Source: Inquilinus sp. Marseille-Q2685
Lineage (GTDB): Bacteria; Pseudomonadota; Alphaproteobacteria; DSM-16000; Inquilinaceae
Direction: 5' to 3'
NCBI RefSeq assembly: GCF_916619195.1
Contig: NZ_CAKAKL010000001.1
Location: forward strand, 310,001 to 374,000
DNA length: 64,000 nucleotides
Below, piece after piece: positions 18,926 through 27,034 of this stretch. The notes beneath the pieces were generated by a model, which ran no database searches, was not told the DNA's origin, and saw only the letters and a list, made by a program, of their open reading frames with translations. Each line of letters opens with the position of its first letter. Position 1 is the first letter of the stretch. The translations under genes were made by a program, and so were the position numbers.

Positions 18926-19953
18926 GCTGCGATCTCCGCCAGCGGGTGGGCGCGGGCGCGCCGCCAGGCCAGCCGCACCGCCCGGCCAGGGGCTTTGGGC
19001 CCGGCGTCGAGATTGGATTCGACCACGTCGACCGCGCCGCCGGGGGCCAACGCCACGCGGTAGCGGGTGGTGGCGCCGAGGAAGCTGACGCCGTGCACTG
19101 TCCCGGCCACCTCGACCGCGTCGGCCGGCGCCGGCTGTCCGTCGCCGAGGATCCGGATGCGCTCGGGCCTGAGCGCGAATGGCCGGGCCTGGCCCATCAG
19201 CTTCCCGGCGGTGGCCGCGTCGACCATGTTGGAGGCGCCGACGAAGCCGGCGACGAAGGCGGTGGCCGGCCGGTCGTAGATCGCGCTGGGCGTGTCGATC
19301 TGCTCGACCCGGCCGCGGTTGAACACCGCCACCCGATCGCTCATCGCCAGCGCCTCGCCCTGGTCGTGGGTGACGTAGACGAAGGTGATGCCGACCTGGC
19401 GCTGCAGCGCCTTCAGCTCCTCCTGCATCGCCTCGCGCAGCTTGAGGTCGAGGGCGCCGAGCGGCTCGTCCAGCAGCAGCACCGAGGGGCGGTTGACCAA
19501 AGCGCGGGCCAGGGCGACCCGCTGGCGCTGCCCGCCCGACAGCTGGGCCGGCCGCCGCCCGGCGAAGTCGCCGAGCTTGACCATGGCCAGCATCTCCTCG
19601 GCCCGGCGCCGCCGCTCCGCCTTCGGCACGCGCCGGATCATCAGGCCGTAGGCCACGTTCTCCCAGACGCTCATATGGGGAAACAGGGCGTAGTCCTGGA
19701 ACACGGTGTTGACGTCGCGGTCATAGGGCGGGGTGGTCGAGACGTCGCTTCCGTGCAGCAGCAGGCGGCCGGCGGTCGGCTGCTCGAAACCTGCGATCAG
19801 GCGCAGGCAGGTGGTCTTGCCGGAGCCGGAAGGCCCGAGCATGGAGAAGAACTCGCCGTCGCGGATCTCGAAGCTGACATCGTCCACCGCCCGCACCGAC
19901 CCGAAGTGGCGGCTGACATGGTCGAAGCGGACGGCAGTGCTGCGGTCGGTCAT
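18922..19953 (-). CDS. Polyamine-type ABC transporter ATP-binding protein (PotA-like)
   Basis: 343 residues. The ATPase domain (about 1-240) has Walker [11 protein letters not shown]-loop [12 protein letters not shown], signature LSGGQRQR, Walker [13 protein letters not shown] and switch [14 protein letters not shown] domain (about 280-335) follows, as in PotA/UgpC-type proteins. It starts 186 bases after the binding-protein gene; that gap holds a palindromic repeat. It drives import through the two downstream permeases. Confidence 0.93.
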   Translation of the reverse strand: MTDRSTAVRFDHVSRHFGSVRAVDDVSFEIRDGEFFSMLGPSGSGKTTCLRLIAGFEQPTAGRLLLHGSDVSTTPPYDRDVNTVFQDYALFPHMSVWENVAYGLMIRRVPKAERRRRAEEMLAMVKLGDFAGRRPAQLSGGQRQRVALARALVNRPSVLLLDEPLGALDLKLREAMQEELKALQRQVGITFVYVTHDQGEALAMSDRVAVFNRGRVEQIDTPSAIYDRPATAFVAGFVGASNMVDAATAGKLMGQARPFALRPERIRILGDGQPAPADAVEVAGTVHGVSFLGATTRYRVALAPGGAVDVVESNLDAGPKAPGRAVRLAWRRARAHPLAEIAA

Positions 19954-20001
19954 GGGAACCGTGCCTTGATGAGAGGCGGAAATGAAGCGGCCGGGCCGGT
20001 C

Positions 20002-20130
20002 ACCCCCTCACCCGAAATCGCTGCGCGATTTCGACCTCTCCCCAAGGAGAGGTGAAGGAGCCGAGATCCGATCCCTCTCCTCGGGGAGAGGGAGGGGCCC
20101 GGCCCGTGAGGGCCGGGAGGGTGAGGGGGT
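20002..20130. repeat. Intergenic palindromic repeat with 12-bp inverted ends
   Basis: A 129-bp element bounded by ACCCCCTCACCC (20002-20013) and its perfect reverse complement GGGTGAGGGGGT (20119-20130). Inside lie smaller hairpins: AAATCGCTGCGCGATTT at 20015-20031, a CCTCTCC/GGAGAGG pair and GGCCCGGCCC/GAGGGCCGG arms. It separates the binding-protein gene from the ATPase gene of the polyamine operon. It may lower downstream expression relative to the binding protein. Elements of this look are common in proteobacterial intergenic DNA. Confidence 0.7.
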
Positions 20131-20139
20131 GGGCGCGGC

Positions 20140-21303
20140 CTACCGCCCGCCCAGGATAGCGATGTAGTCCGTGGTCCAGCGCAGATAGGGCACGCAGCCT
20201 TCCGGATGCGCGGCGCATTGCTGGCGCGGCGTGGTCCAGAAGTGGATCTTCTCGAAGTTGTCGAAGCCGTTGGTCTTGCAGCCCTCGGCGCCGAGCAGCT
20301 CGTTGCCCTTGCACGCGTCGGGCACCACCGGCACCGACCCGAACCAGGCGGCGAGGTCGCCTTGCAGCTTCGGGTTCAGCGAGTGCTGCAGCCATTTGTA
20401 GGCGCAGTTCGGATGCGCCGCGTCGACATGCAGCATGGTGGTGTCGGCCCAGCCGGTCGCCCCTTCCTCGGGGATCACGCTGGCCACCGGCTTGTTCTGC
20501 GACTTCAGCAGGTTGACCTGGAACGGCCAGGTCGAGGAGGCGACGACGCCCTCGTTGACGAAGTCGTCGACCTGAGCCATGGCGTCGTGCCAGTAGCGCA
20601 TCACCAGCTGCCGCTGCCCGCGCAGCAGGTCCAGCGCCGCCTTGTACTGCTCCTCGTTCAGCTGGTACGGGTCCTTGATGCCGAGCTCGGGCTTCGCCTT
20701 CATCAGGTACAGCGCCGCGTCGGCGATGTAGATCGGCCCGTCATAGGCCTCAATGCGGCCCTTGTTCGGCTTGCCGTCGGGCAGGGTGGTCGGCTCGAAC
20801 ACCACGCTCCAGCTCTTCGGCGGCTCCTTGAACACCTCGGTGTTGTAGGCCAGCACGTTCGGGCCCCACTGGTAGGGCACGCCGTAATGCTTGCCGTCGA
20901 CGGTGAACCAGGGCGCGTTCTGCAGCCTCGGGTCGATGGTCTTCCAGCCGGGGATCAGCTCGGTGTTGATCTCCTGCACCCGCTTTCCGTAGATCAGGCG
21001 CAGGCTGGCGTCGCCGGAGGCGGTGACGAGGTCGAAGCCGCCCTCGTTCATCAGCGCCACCATCTCGTCCGAGGTGCCGGCGGTCTTGACGTTGACCTTG
21101 CAGCCGGTCTCCTTCTCGAAGCCGGTGACCCAGTCATAGGCCTTGTCGGTCTCGCCGCGCTCGATGTAGCCGGCCCAGGCGACGATATCGACCTGGCCTT
21201 CCCCCGGCCCGATCTCGGTCGGCGGCGCGGCGCCGGCCAGAGTGGTGGCGCCGAACACCAGGGCACTGCCCAGGGCGAGCATCCGGCGAAGCTGCGATCC
21301 CAT
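20140..21303 (-). CDS. Polyamine-type ABC transporter substrate-binding protein (PotD/YdcS-like)
   Basis: 387 residues with a signal peptide over about residues 1-25, then VDIVAWAGYIERGETD, GTSDEMVALMNEGGFDLV and YGVPYQWGPNVLAYNTEVF. This pattern is typical of the PotD branch of type-2 periplasmic binding proteins. It is the first gene of the minus-strand operon. Six cysteines are present, mostly near the C-terminus, and may form disulfides. The ligand is inferred to be putrescine or a related polyamine from the downstream aminobutyraldehyde dehydrogenase. Confidence 0.88.
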   Translation of the reverse strand: MGSQLRRMLALGSALVFGATTLAGAAPPTEIGPGEGQVDIVAWAGYIERGETDKAYDWVTGFEKETGCKVNVKTAGTSDEMVALMNEGGFDLVTASGDASLRLIYGKRVQEINTELIPGWKTIDPRLQNAPWFTVDGKHYGVPYQWGPNVLAYNTEVFKEPPKSWSVVFEPTTLPDGKPNKGRIEAYDGPIYIADAALYLMKAKPELGIKDPYQLNEEQYKAALDLLRGQRQLVMRYWHDAMAQVDDFVNEGVVASSTWPFQVNLLKSQNKPVASVIPEEGATGWADTTMLHVDAAHPNCAYKWLQHSLNPKLQGDLAAWFGSVPVVPDACKGNELLGAEGCKTNGFDNFEKIHFWTTPRQQCAAHPEGCVPYLRWTTDYIAILGGR

Positions 21304-21445
21304 CTCGATCTCCCTGTTGTGTTGTTGCGGAGAATGCTAGGTCCGTTGCCGGAACGCCGAGAAATATGAAATATCCTGTTTTGCTATCGGAGAAACCGAT
21401 GGCGCTGTCTGCTCCTTCGCATCAAGTTCCCTGGCGCTCTCCATT

Positions 21446-21474
21446 GTCACGCGTTACAGTGCGTCACGCGTGAC
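21446..21474. promoter_or_regulatory. Paired 12-bp palindromes, probable MazEF autoregulatory operator
   Basis: GTCACGCGTTAC at 21446-21457 and the perfect palindrome GTCACGCGTGAC at 21463-21474 are 17 bases apart, start to start, and differ at one base. They end 16 bases before the antitoxin start. Toxin-antitoxin operons are normally repressed by the antitoxin or the complex at such repeats, so this is the likely operator. Confidence 0.6.
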
Positions 21475-21490
21475 AACGACGGAGGTCGCG

Positions 21491-21700
21491 ATGACGGCGG
21501 CGGAACGGATGAAGGCGATGCGCGAACGGCGCCGGTCGCGCGGGCTCCGCGATGTCAGGCTGAGCGTCCCCGATGCCCGGACGGCTCTCGTCCGGAAGCG
21601 CGTCGCCAAGCAGGTGGCGGCTCTCGATCAGGCCGCAGAGGACGACGCCCTGGCATGGATCGAAACCGTCTCCGAATTCGACGACGATGCGTCGCGGTGA
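21491..21700 (+). CDS. MazE-like antitoxin (DUF3018 type)
   Basis: 69 residues and strongly charged, starting MTAAERMKAMRERRRSRGLRDV, a basic N-terminus typical of the short MazE/DUF3018 antitoxins. The tail is acidic (EDDALAWIETVSEFDDD) and is the likely toxin-binding part. ATG at 21491 follows GGAGG; a GTG seven codons upstream lies in the operator region and is rejected. Its 3' end overlaps the toxin gene by 14 bases, the usual coupled order antitoxin-toxin. Confidence 0.85.
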   Translation: MTAAERMKAMRERRRSRGLRDVRLSVPDARTALVRKRVAKQVAALDQAAEDDALAWIETVSEFDDDASR

Positions 21701-22016
21701 TGTCGTGACGGTCGCCGCATCGGGCGATTACGGAAAGCCGCGGCCCGCGGTGATCGTGCAGTCCGATGCGTTCCCGTCTGAGCATGCTTCGGTGATCGTC
21801 TGTCAGATGACGTCCGATATTGCCGACGCGCCTGACTTCCGGATCACGATCGAACCCGGGCCGGAAAATGGTCTGCGCATCCGATCCCAGATCATGGCGG
21901 ACAAGCCGGTGACGGTGCGGCGCGAGCGTATCGGCCGGAGAATCGGTCAGTTGTCGCCTGCCGACGTCGCGCGGCTGAACGTGGCGATCGCTTTCATGAT
22001 GGGGTTGGCCGACTGA
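21687..22016 (+). CDS. MazF/PemK-family mRNA interferase toxin
   Basis: 109 residues. The N-terminus RRGDVVTVAASGDYGKPRPAVIVQSD is the classic PemK/MazF start with the GKPRPAVIVQ strand. PENGLRIRSQIMADKPVTV and IGQLSPADVARLNVAIAFMMGL follow, as in ribosome-independent endoribonuclease toxins. The basic and polar residues of GDYGKPRP and RSQIMADK line the RNA site in this family. It overlaps the antitoxin gene by 14 bases and ends seven bases before the convergent LysR gene. It appears intact. Confidence 0.9.
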   Translation: MRRGDVVTVAASGDYGKPRPAVIVQSDAFPSEHASVIVCQMTSDIADAPDFRITIEPGPENGLRIRSQIMADKPVTVRRERIGRRIGQLSPADVARLNVAIAFMMGLAD

Positions 22017-22023
22017 GACGCAG

Positions 22024-22938
22024 CTACAGCGACCGGAGGCGCGGCGCCGGGTGGGTGCGCGCCACCTGGATGAAGGTCTCGGCCTGGGGCGAAAGCGGCG
22101 AGCCGCGGCGCCACACCACGCCGACATCGAGGGTCGGCAGCGGATCGCCGATCGGCCGGGCCTCGATCCGGTCGCCCTCCAGCGACCAGGGGCGGTAGGC
22201 CATGTCGGGCAGGATGGCGACGCCGGCGCCGGTCGCCACGAGGCTGCGCACCGCCTCGACCGACGCCGTGCGCAGCACCCGCTTCGGGATCAGGCCGGCG
22301 GCCCGCCAGAACAGGTCGCTGGCCTCGACGATCTCGTCCACCGCCAGCGCGATCAGCGGCTCGTCGACGATCTCGGCCAGCGGGATCGCCTCGCGCCCCA
22401 TGAAGCGGTGGTCGGGCGGCAGCCACAGCCGGCTCTCGGAGCGGACCAGGATCTCGCTCTCCAGCGCGTCGCGGTTGTCCAGGGTCGAGACGATCATCAC
22501 CGCGACCGCGATCTCGCCGTTGATCATCAGGTGCTCGATATAGGTCCGCTCTTCCTCGATCACCTCGACCGTGACGTTCGGGAACACCCGCCGGAACCGG
22601 GCGAGGAGATCGGCCAGGAAATAGCCCGAGACCATGGCGGTGACGCCGAGCGGCAGCGTGCCCTGCACCGCCTCGGGCAGGGTCCGCAGCGCGTTCTGGG
22701 CGTCGGCCACAGCCGCCAGGATGGTGCGGGCGTGGCGCAGGAACTGGTGGCCGGGATAGGTCAGGATCACGCCGCGGGCATGGCGCTCGAACAGCCGGGC
22801 GCCGGTCTGCTCCTCCAGCGCCTTCAGCGCGTCGGTGATCGCCGATTGCGAGATGCCGACCGCCGCGGCGCCGCCCGAGACCGAGCCGGCCTCGGCCACC
22901 GCGGTGAAATACGCGATCTGGCGCAGCGTGACGTTCAT
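22024..22938 (-). CDS. LysR-family transcriptional regulator
   Basis: 304 residues. The N-terminal winged helix (about 1-60) has LRQIAYFTAVAEAGSVSGGAAAVGISQSAITDALKALEEQTGARLFERHARGV in short, and a type-2 periplasmic-binding-like effector domain follows from about residue 90. It is divergent from the RNA helicase gene with a 363-base gap and convergent with the toxin gene. The target is unknown; it may control itself or a distant operon. Confidence 0.9.
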   Translation of the reverse strand: MNVTLRQIAYFTAVAEAGSVSGGAAAVGISQSAITDALKALEEQTGARLFERHARGVILTYPGHQFLRHARTILAAVADAQNALRTLPEAVQGTLPLGVTAMVSGYFLADLLARFRRVFPNVTVEVIEEERTYIEHLMINGEIAVAVMIVSTLDNRDALESEILVRSESRLWLPPDHRFMGREAIPLAEIVDEPLIALAVDEIVEASDLFWRAAGLIPKRVLRTASVEAVRSLVATGAGVAILPDMAYRPWSLEGDRIEARPIGDPLPTLDVGVVWRRGSPLSPQAETFIQVARTHPAPRLRSL

Positions 22939-23301
22939 GCCGCCACGGTCCCGCGGCCCGGCGTCGGCAGCAAGGAAAATCGATGGCTGCGGCCGACGAT
23001 CGGCAAATCCGAATGAAATTTTCTGAGCCGTCATGCAGGGCAGGAATGCAAAGCCGCGACAGCCTTGACTTTTGTGCACTGCGCAACGACATTCCGGGCG
23101 CTGCATGTGGCTTGGTCCACGGGGCAGCCGTCGGCCACCGATCGCGTGAGCGCTCCCCTCCGGGATGCGTCCTGTCGGTCCCGATCGAACCCATCCGACT
23201 GCCCAGATCGCGCGGGGCGTCATTGTCAACCCGCGCTTATCGCCCCGACCCGGACGCACCGGTGCCGGCGGCCCGGCGTCGTTGTTACCGAAAGTTCCCC
23301 T
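22939..23301. promoter_or_regulatory. Long intergenic region with probable helicase promoter and leader
   Basis: No gene is convincing in these 363 bases. TTGACT at 23065-23070 followed after 17 bases by GACATT at 23088-23093 is a plausible but weak promoter reading toward the helicase gene. If used, it gives a leader of about 200 bases, as is common for cold-regulated RNA helicase genes. The LysR gene on the other side must also have its promoter here, which I could not place. Confidence 0.35.
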
Positions 23302-24714
23302 TTGACCAGTTTTACCGAACTCGGCCTGAACCCGCTCATCCTCAAGGCGCTGGCGGCCGAGGGCTACGAGACCCCGACGCCGATCCAGGCGCAGTCCATC
23401 CCCCATCTGATGCAGGGCCGTGACCTGCTGGGCGTCGCCCAGACCGGCACCGGCAAGACCGCCGCCTTCGCCCTGCCGATCCTGCACCGGCTGATGGCCG
23501 ACCGGCGCACCGCGCCGCGCCGCGGCTGCCGCGCCCTGGTGCTGAGCCCGACCCGCGAGCTGGCCAGCCAGATCGCCGAGAGCTTCCGCGTCTACGGCCG
23601 CCACCTGCCGCTGACCCGAACCACCGTGTTCGGCGGCGTCGGCATGGGCCCGCAGATCCGCACCATGGCGCAGGGCGTCGACGTGCTGGTCGCCACCCCC
23701 GGCCGGCTGATCGACCTGATGTCCCAGGGCGCCATCCGCCTCAACGAGCTCGATGTCTTCGTCCTGGACGAGGCCGACCAGATGCTCGACATGGGCTTCA
23801 TCCACGCCATCCGGAAGGTCGTCGCGGCGCTGCCGGCGAAGCGGCAGAGCCTGTTCTTCTCGGCCACCATGCCGACCGACATCTCCGACCTGGCCGGCCG
23901 GCTGCTGACCGACCCGGTGCGGGTCGAGGTCACCCCGGTCGCGACCACGGCCGAGCGCATCGACCAGCGGGTCATGTTCGTCGAGAAGGACGACAAGCGC
24001 TCGCTGCTGACCGAGATCCTGCGCGAGGACGAGAGCATCCGCCGCGTCCTGGTGTTCACCCGCACCAAGCACGGCGCCGACCGGGTGGCCAAGCAGCTGA
24101 CCCAGGCCGGCATCGTCGCCGACGCGATCCACGGCAACAAGTCGCAGAGCCAGCGCGAGCGGGCCCTGCTGGGCTTCCGCAACGGCAAGGTCCGGGTGCT
24201 GGTCGCCACCGACATCGCCGCCCGCGGCATCGATGTCGACGGCGTCACCCATGTGATCAATTTCGAGCTGCCGAACGTGCCGGAGAGCTACGTTCACCGC
24301 ATCGGCCGCACCGCGCGGGCCGGCGCCGACGGCATGGCAATCTCGTTCTGCGACGTCGAGGAGCGCGCCTATCTGCGCGACATCGAGAAGCTGATCCGCC
24401 AGCCGGTGCCGGTGGTGGAGGAGCACGCCTACCGCTCCACCATCCCCTTCACCCAGCGCGGCGCCGGACCCGGCCCGCGCGGCCAGGGCCGCCCGCAGCA
24501 GCGTGGCGGCCGTCCGCAGGGCCACGGTCAGCGGTCGCACGGCCATGGCGGCCATCATGGCCAGGGGCAGCGGCCTCAGGGCCAGCACGGCCAGCGTCCG
24601 CACGGCCACGGGCATCAGGGCCAGCGCCCGGCGCATCAGGGCGGCGACCGCCGTCCGGCGCCGGCGAATGACGGCGGCTCGGCGCCGATGCGCCGCCGGC
24701 CCGTCGGGCGGTGA
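23302..24714 (+). CDS. rhlE: DEAD-box ATP-dependent RNA helicase, RhlE type
   Basis: 470 residues. Motifs in order: Q motif ([27 protein letters not shown]), I AQTGTGKT, Ia [14 protein letters not shown] in [15 protein letters not shown], then in the second RecA domain [20 protein letters not shown] and [10 protein letters not shown]. The last ~85 residues are a low-complexity tail rich in Gly, Gln, His, Arg and Pro, likely RNA-binding. TTG at 23302 was chosen because the protein then begins at the Q motif like its relatives; no ATG lies nearby and the ribosome site is poor. It remodels RNA, probably in ribosome assembly or at low temperature. Confidence 0.92.
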   Translation: MTSFTELGLNPLILKALAAEGYETPTPIQAQSIPHLMQGRDLLGVAQTGTGKTAAFALPILHRLMADRRTAPRRGCRALVLSPTRELASQIAESFRVYGRHLPLTRTTVFGGVGMGPQIRTMAQGVDVLVATPGRLIDLMSQGAIRLNELDVFVLDEADQMLDMGFIHAIRKVVAALPAKRQSLFFSATMPTDISDLAGRLLTDPVRVEVTPVATTAERIDQRVMFVEKDDKRSLLTEILREDESIRRVLVFTRTKHGADRVAKQLTQAGIVADAIHGNKSQSQRERALLGFRNGKVRVLVATDIAARGIDVDGVTHVINFELPNVPESYVHRIGRTARAGADGMAISFCDVEERAYLRDIEKLIRQPVPVVEEHAYRSTIPFTQRGAGPGPRGQGRPQQRGGRPQGHGQRSHGHGGHHGQGQRPQGQHGQRPHGHGHQGQRPAHQGGDRRPAPANDGGSAPMRRRPVGR

Positions 24715-24768
24715 CCGAAAGCGCGCCGGGGCTTCGGGCCCGGCGCCGTCCCGGATAGACTGCGAGCC

Positions 24769-25770
24769 ATGACCTCGAACGCCGACACACACCGCCTTTC
24801 CGTGGCGCCGATGATGGACTGGACGGACCGGCACTGCCGGTTCTTCCTGCGCCAGATTTCGCGCCGAGCCCGGCTGTACACCGAGATGGTGACGACCGGG
24901 GCGGTGCTGCACGGCGACCGCGAGCGGATCCTCGGCTTCTCCGAGGCCGAGCAGCCGGTGGCGCTGCAGCTCGGCGGCAGCGACCCGGAGGCGATGGCGC
25001 GCGCCGCCGCGATCGGCGCCGACTGGGGCTATGCCGAGATCAACATCAATGTCGGCTGCCCGAGCGACCGGGTGCAGTCCGGCCGCTTCGGCGCCTGCCT
25101 GATGGCGGAACCTGCGACCGTCGCCGCCTGCGTCTCGGCCATGCGCGCCGCCTGCGACGTGCCGGTCACGGTCAAGTCGCGCATCGGCATCGACGACCGC
25201 GACAGCTACGAGGAACTGATCGACTTCATCGGCTCGATCGCCGAGGCCGGCTGCGACACCTTCATCGTCCATGCCCGCAAGGCCTGGCTGAGCGGGCTGA
25301 GCCCGAAGGAGAATCGCGAGATCCCGCCGCTGCGCTACGAGGTGGTGCACCGGCTGAAGCGCGACTTCCCGCAGCTCACCATCGCGATCAACGGCGGCAT
25401 CACCTCGCTCGACGCCGCCGAGGCGCAGCTGGCCCATGTCGACGGCGTGATGATCGGCCGCGAGGCCTATCAGAACCCCTGGATGCTGGCCGAGGCCGAC
25501 CGCCGGATCTTCGGCGAGGACGGGCCGGCCCGCACCCGCCGCGACGCGGTCGACGGCTTCCTGCCCTATGTCGAGGCGATGCGCTCCCGCGGCGTGCCGC
25601 TGGGCGCCATGACCCGCCATATCCTCGGCCTGTACCAGGCGGTGCCGGGCGCGCGCGCCTTCCGCCGGCACCTGGCCGAGAACGCCCATCGCCCGGGGGC
25701 GGGGCCGGAGGTGCTGCGCGCCGCCGTCGACCTGGTCGAGACCGCGATCGAGCAGCGCCGGGCGGCCTGA
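24769..25770 (+). CDS. dusA: tRNA-dihydrouridine synthase A (DusA)
   Basis: 333 residues with an FMN-binding TIM barrel. SVAPMMDWTDRHCR at the N-terminus is diagnostic for DusA. ININVGCPSDRVQSGRFGACLM (about 91-112) holds the conserved active-site cysteine, and INGGI and DGVMIGREAYQNPWML lie near residues 206 and 224. It reduces U20/U20a in the D-loop of tRNAs. It is 54 bases after the helicase gene and just ahead of a tRNA gene. Confidence 0.95.
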   Translation: MTSNADTHRLSVAPMMDWTDRHCRFFLRQISRRARLYTEMVTTGAVLHGDRERILGFSEAEQPVALQLGGSDPEAMARAAAIGADWGYAEININVGCPSDRVQSGRFGACLMAEPATVAACVSAMRAACDVPVTVKSRIGIDDRDSYEELIDFIGSIAEAGCDTFIVHARKAWLSGLSPKENREIPPLRYEVVHRLKRDFPQLTIAINGGITSLDAAEAQLAHVDGVMIGREAYQNPWMLAEADRRIFGEDGPARTRRDAVDGFLPYVEAMRSRGVPLGAMTRHILGLYQAVPGARAFRRHLAENAHRPGAGPEVLRAAVDLVETAIEQRRAA

Positions 25771-25784
25771 CGGAAAGACGATCG

Positions 25785-25804
25785 GGCCGCCGCATTGCGG
25801 CCTT
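25785..25804 (+). terminator. Weak terminator hairpin after dusA
   Basis: GGCCGC (25785-25790) and GCGGCC (25797-25802) form a 6-bp stem with a six-base loop, followed only by TT. The tRNA promoter begins at once behind it. It may separate dusA transcription from the tRNA unit. Confidence 0.4.
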
Positions 25805-25831
25805 GACAGCCGGGACGCCGCCCCGTACTTA
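25803..25831 (+). promoter_or_regulatory. Promoter of tRNA-Val
   Basis: A perfect -35 TTGACA at 25803-25808, a 17-base spacer and TACTTA at 25826-25831 as -10. The tRNA starts 20 bases farther on. The spacing and strong -35 fit a stable-RNA promoter. Confidence 0.7.
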
Positions 25832-25850
25832 AGCGGCCCCGACGACGCGG

Positions 25851-25925
25851 GGGCGCGTAGCTCAGCGGGAGAGCACTCCCTTCACACGGGAGGGGTCACA
25901 GGTTCAATCCCTGTCGCGCCCACCA
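25851..25925 (+). tRNA. tRNA-Val, anticodon CAC
   Basis: A full cloverleaf can be drawn. The acceptor stem GGGCGCG pairs with CGCGCCC, and the D-arm is GCTCAGCGGGAGAGC. The anticodon arm has loop TTCACAC with anticodon CAC, and the T-arm is ACAGG-TTCAATC-CCTGT. CCA is encoded at 25923-25925. It reads the valine codon GUG. A strong promoter lies directly upstream and a hairpin at 25970-25994 follows. Confidence 0.96.
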
Positions 25926-25969
25926 TCCTCCGGTCGTCCGGCGGCAATCCGATACAGCGCGATGGCGAA

Positions 25970-25994
25970 AGCACTACGTTGACATCGTAGTGCT
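25970..25994 (+). terminator. Hairpin downstream of tRNA-Val
   Basis: AGCACTACG (25970-25978) and CGTAGTGCT (25986-25994) make a perfect 9-bp stem with a seven-base loop, 45 bases after the tRNA. The following CTCTTGAGG has few T residues, so it is a probable but not classic rho-independent terminator. Confidence 0.5.
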
Positions 25995-26096
25995 CTTGAG
26001 GCGTCGCTATCCGCCTGCCCCTGGATATCGCCGCAATCGCGCCCCAGTTTCACCCCAGTCTGGCGACCCGTCGCCGCTGCGAGGTTCTCGACGCGC

Positions 26097-26927
26097 ATGC
26101 ACCGCCTCATTCCGATCGCCGCCTCCGCTGCCCTCCTGGTTGCGGGCCCCGCCGCGGCCGCCGATGCCAGCGCGCGAATGACCTACGACGTCTATGTCGG
26201 CGGCCTGCGCATGCTGGAGGTGAGCTCCGGCGTGTCGCTGGCGGGCGACCGCTACGACGTCGCCCTGTCGGCCCATGTCGTCGGGATCGCCGCCACCTTC
26301 AGCGACTGGCGCTCGAACGTGCGGTCGACCGGCGGGCTGGACGGCGCCCGGGGCCGGCCGGTCCGCAACGTGGTGGAGCGGATCAACGGCGACGACGCCC
26401 GGACCACGACCATCAGCTTCCTCGGCGGCGGCCGGGTGGATGTGGAGATCGTGCCGAGCAAGAAGCCGAAGCGCGAGCAGACCATCCCGCCGGAGCGGCT
26501 GGTCCATGCCGTGGATCCGCTGAGCGGCGTGGTTGCGATCCTGCAGGCCCTGCATGTCGGGGCCGAGGCCTGCAAGGGGCAGGTACCGGTGTTCGACGGG
26601 CGCCGCCTGTATCGCGCCGACCTGACCGACGGCGGCACGGTGATGCTGCAGAAGGCCGAGCAGGGGATGTATGGCGGCGAGGCCCAACGCTGCACCCTGT
26701 CGCTGACCCCGATGGTCGGCGACTTCAACTTCGGCGACGAGCGGCGCGACAACAAACCGACCGAGTACTTCCAGCGCAGCTCGCGGGCGCCGGACCAGCG
26801 GGTGATCGACACCTGGCTGGCATCGCCGGGCGCCGGCCTGCCGGCGGTGCCGGTGCGGATTCAGAGCGAATCGCCCTGGGGCCGCGTCATCGTGCATCTG
26901 CGCGCGATCCAGGCCGGTGCCTCGTGA
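26097..26927 (+). CDS. DUF3108 domain-containing exported protein
   Basis: 276 residues with a clear signal peptide (residues 1-22, ending GPAAAADA). The rest is the beta-rich DUF3108 fold: MTYDVYVGGLRMLEVS near the start, VDPLSGVVAILQALH in the middle and SPWGRVIVHLRAIQ at the end. Such proteins are exported to the periplasm or outer membrane and their function is unknown. It stands alone between tRNA-Val and glmU, with about 107 bases before glmU. Confidence 0.85.
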   Translation: MHRLIPIAASAALLVAGPAAAADASARMTYDVYVGGLRMLEVSSGVSLAGDRYDVALSAHVVGIAATFSDWRSNVRSTGGLDGARGRPVRNVVERINGDDARTTTISFLGGGRVDVEIVPSKKPKREQTIPPERLVHAVDPLSGVVAILQALHVGAEACKGQVPVFDGRRLYRADLTDGGTVMLQKAEQGMYGGEAQRCTLSLTPMVGDFNFGDERRDNKPTEYFQRSSRAPDQRVIDTWLASPGAGLPAVPVRIQSESPWGRVIVHLRAIQAGAS

Positions 26928-27034
26928 TCTGAGCCGAATGGCGTAACCCGTCGAAACAATAATTGAATTTCGCTTTCGTGGCGGCCGTGGCAGACCACAC
27001 GGGACATCTTCCGTGATTGTGGAGCCATTGCCCC

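Noticed and set aside
22024-25689. A 1221-codon minus-strand frame covering the LysR, helicase and dusA genes
   Set aside because: Only its last ~300 codons are a real protein (LysR). The rest is antisense to rhlE and dusA, which have complete catalytic motifs.
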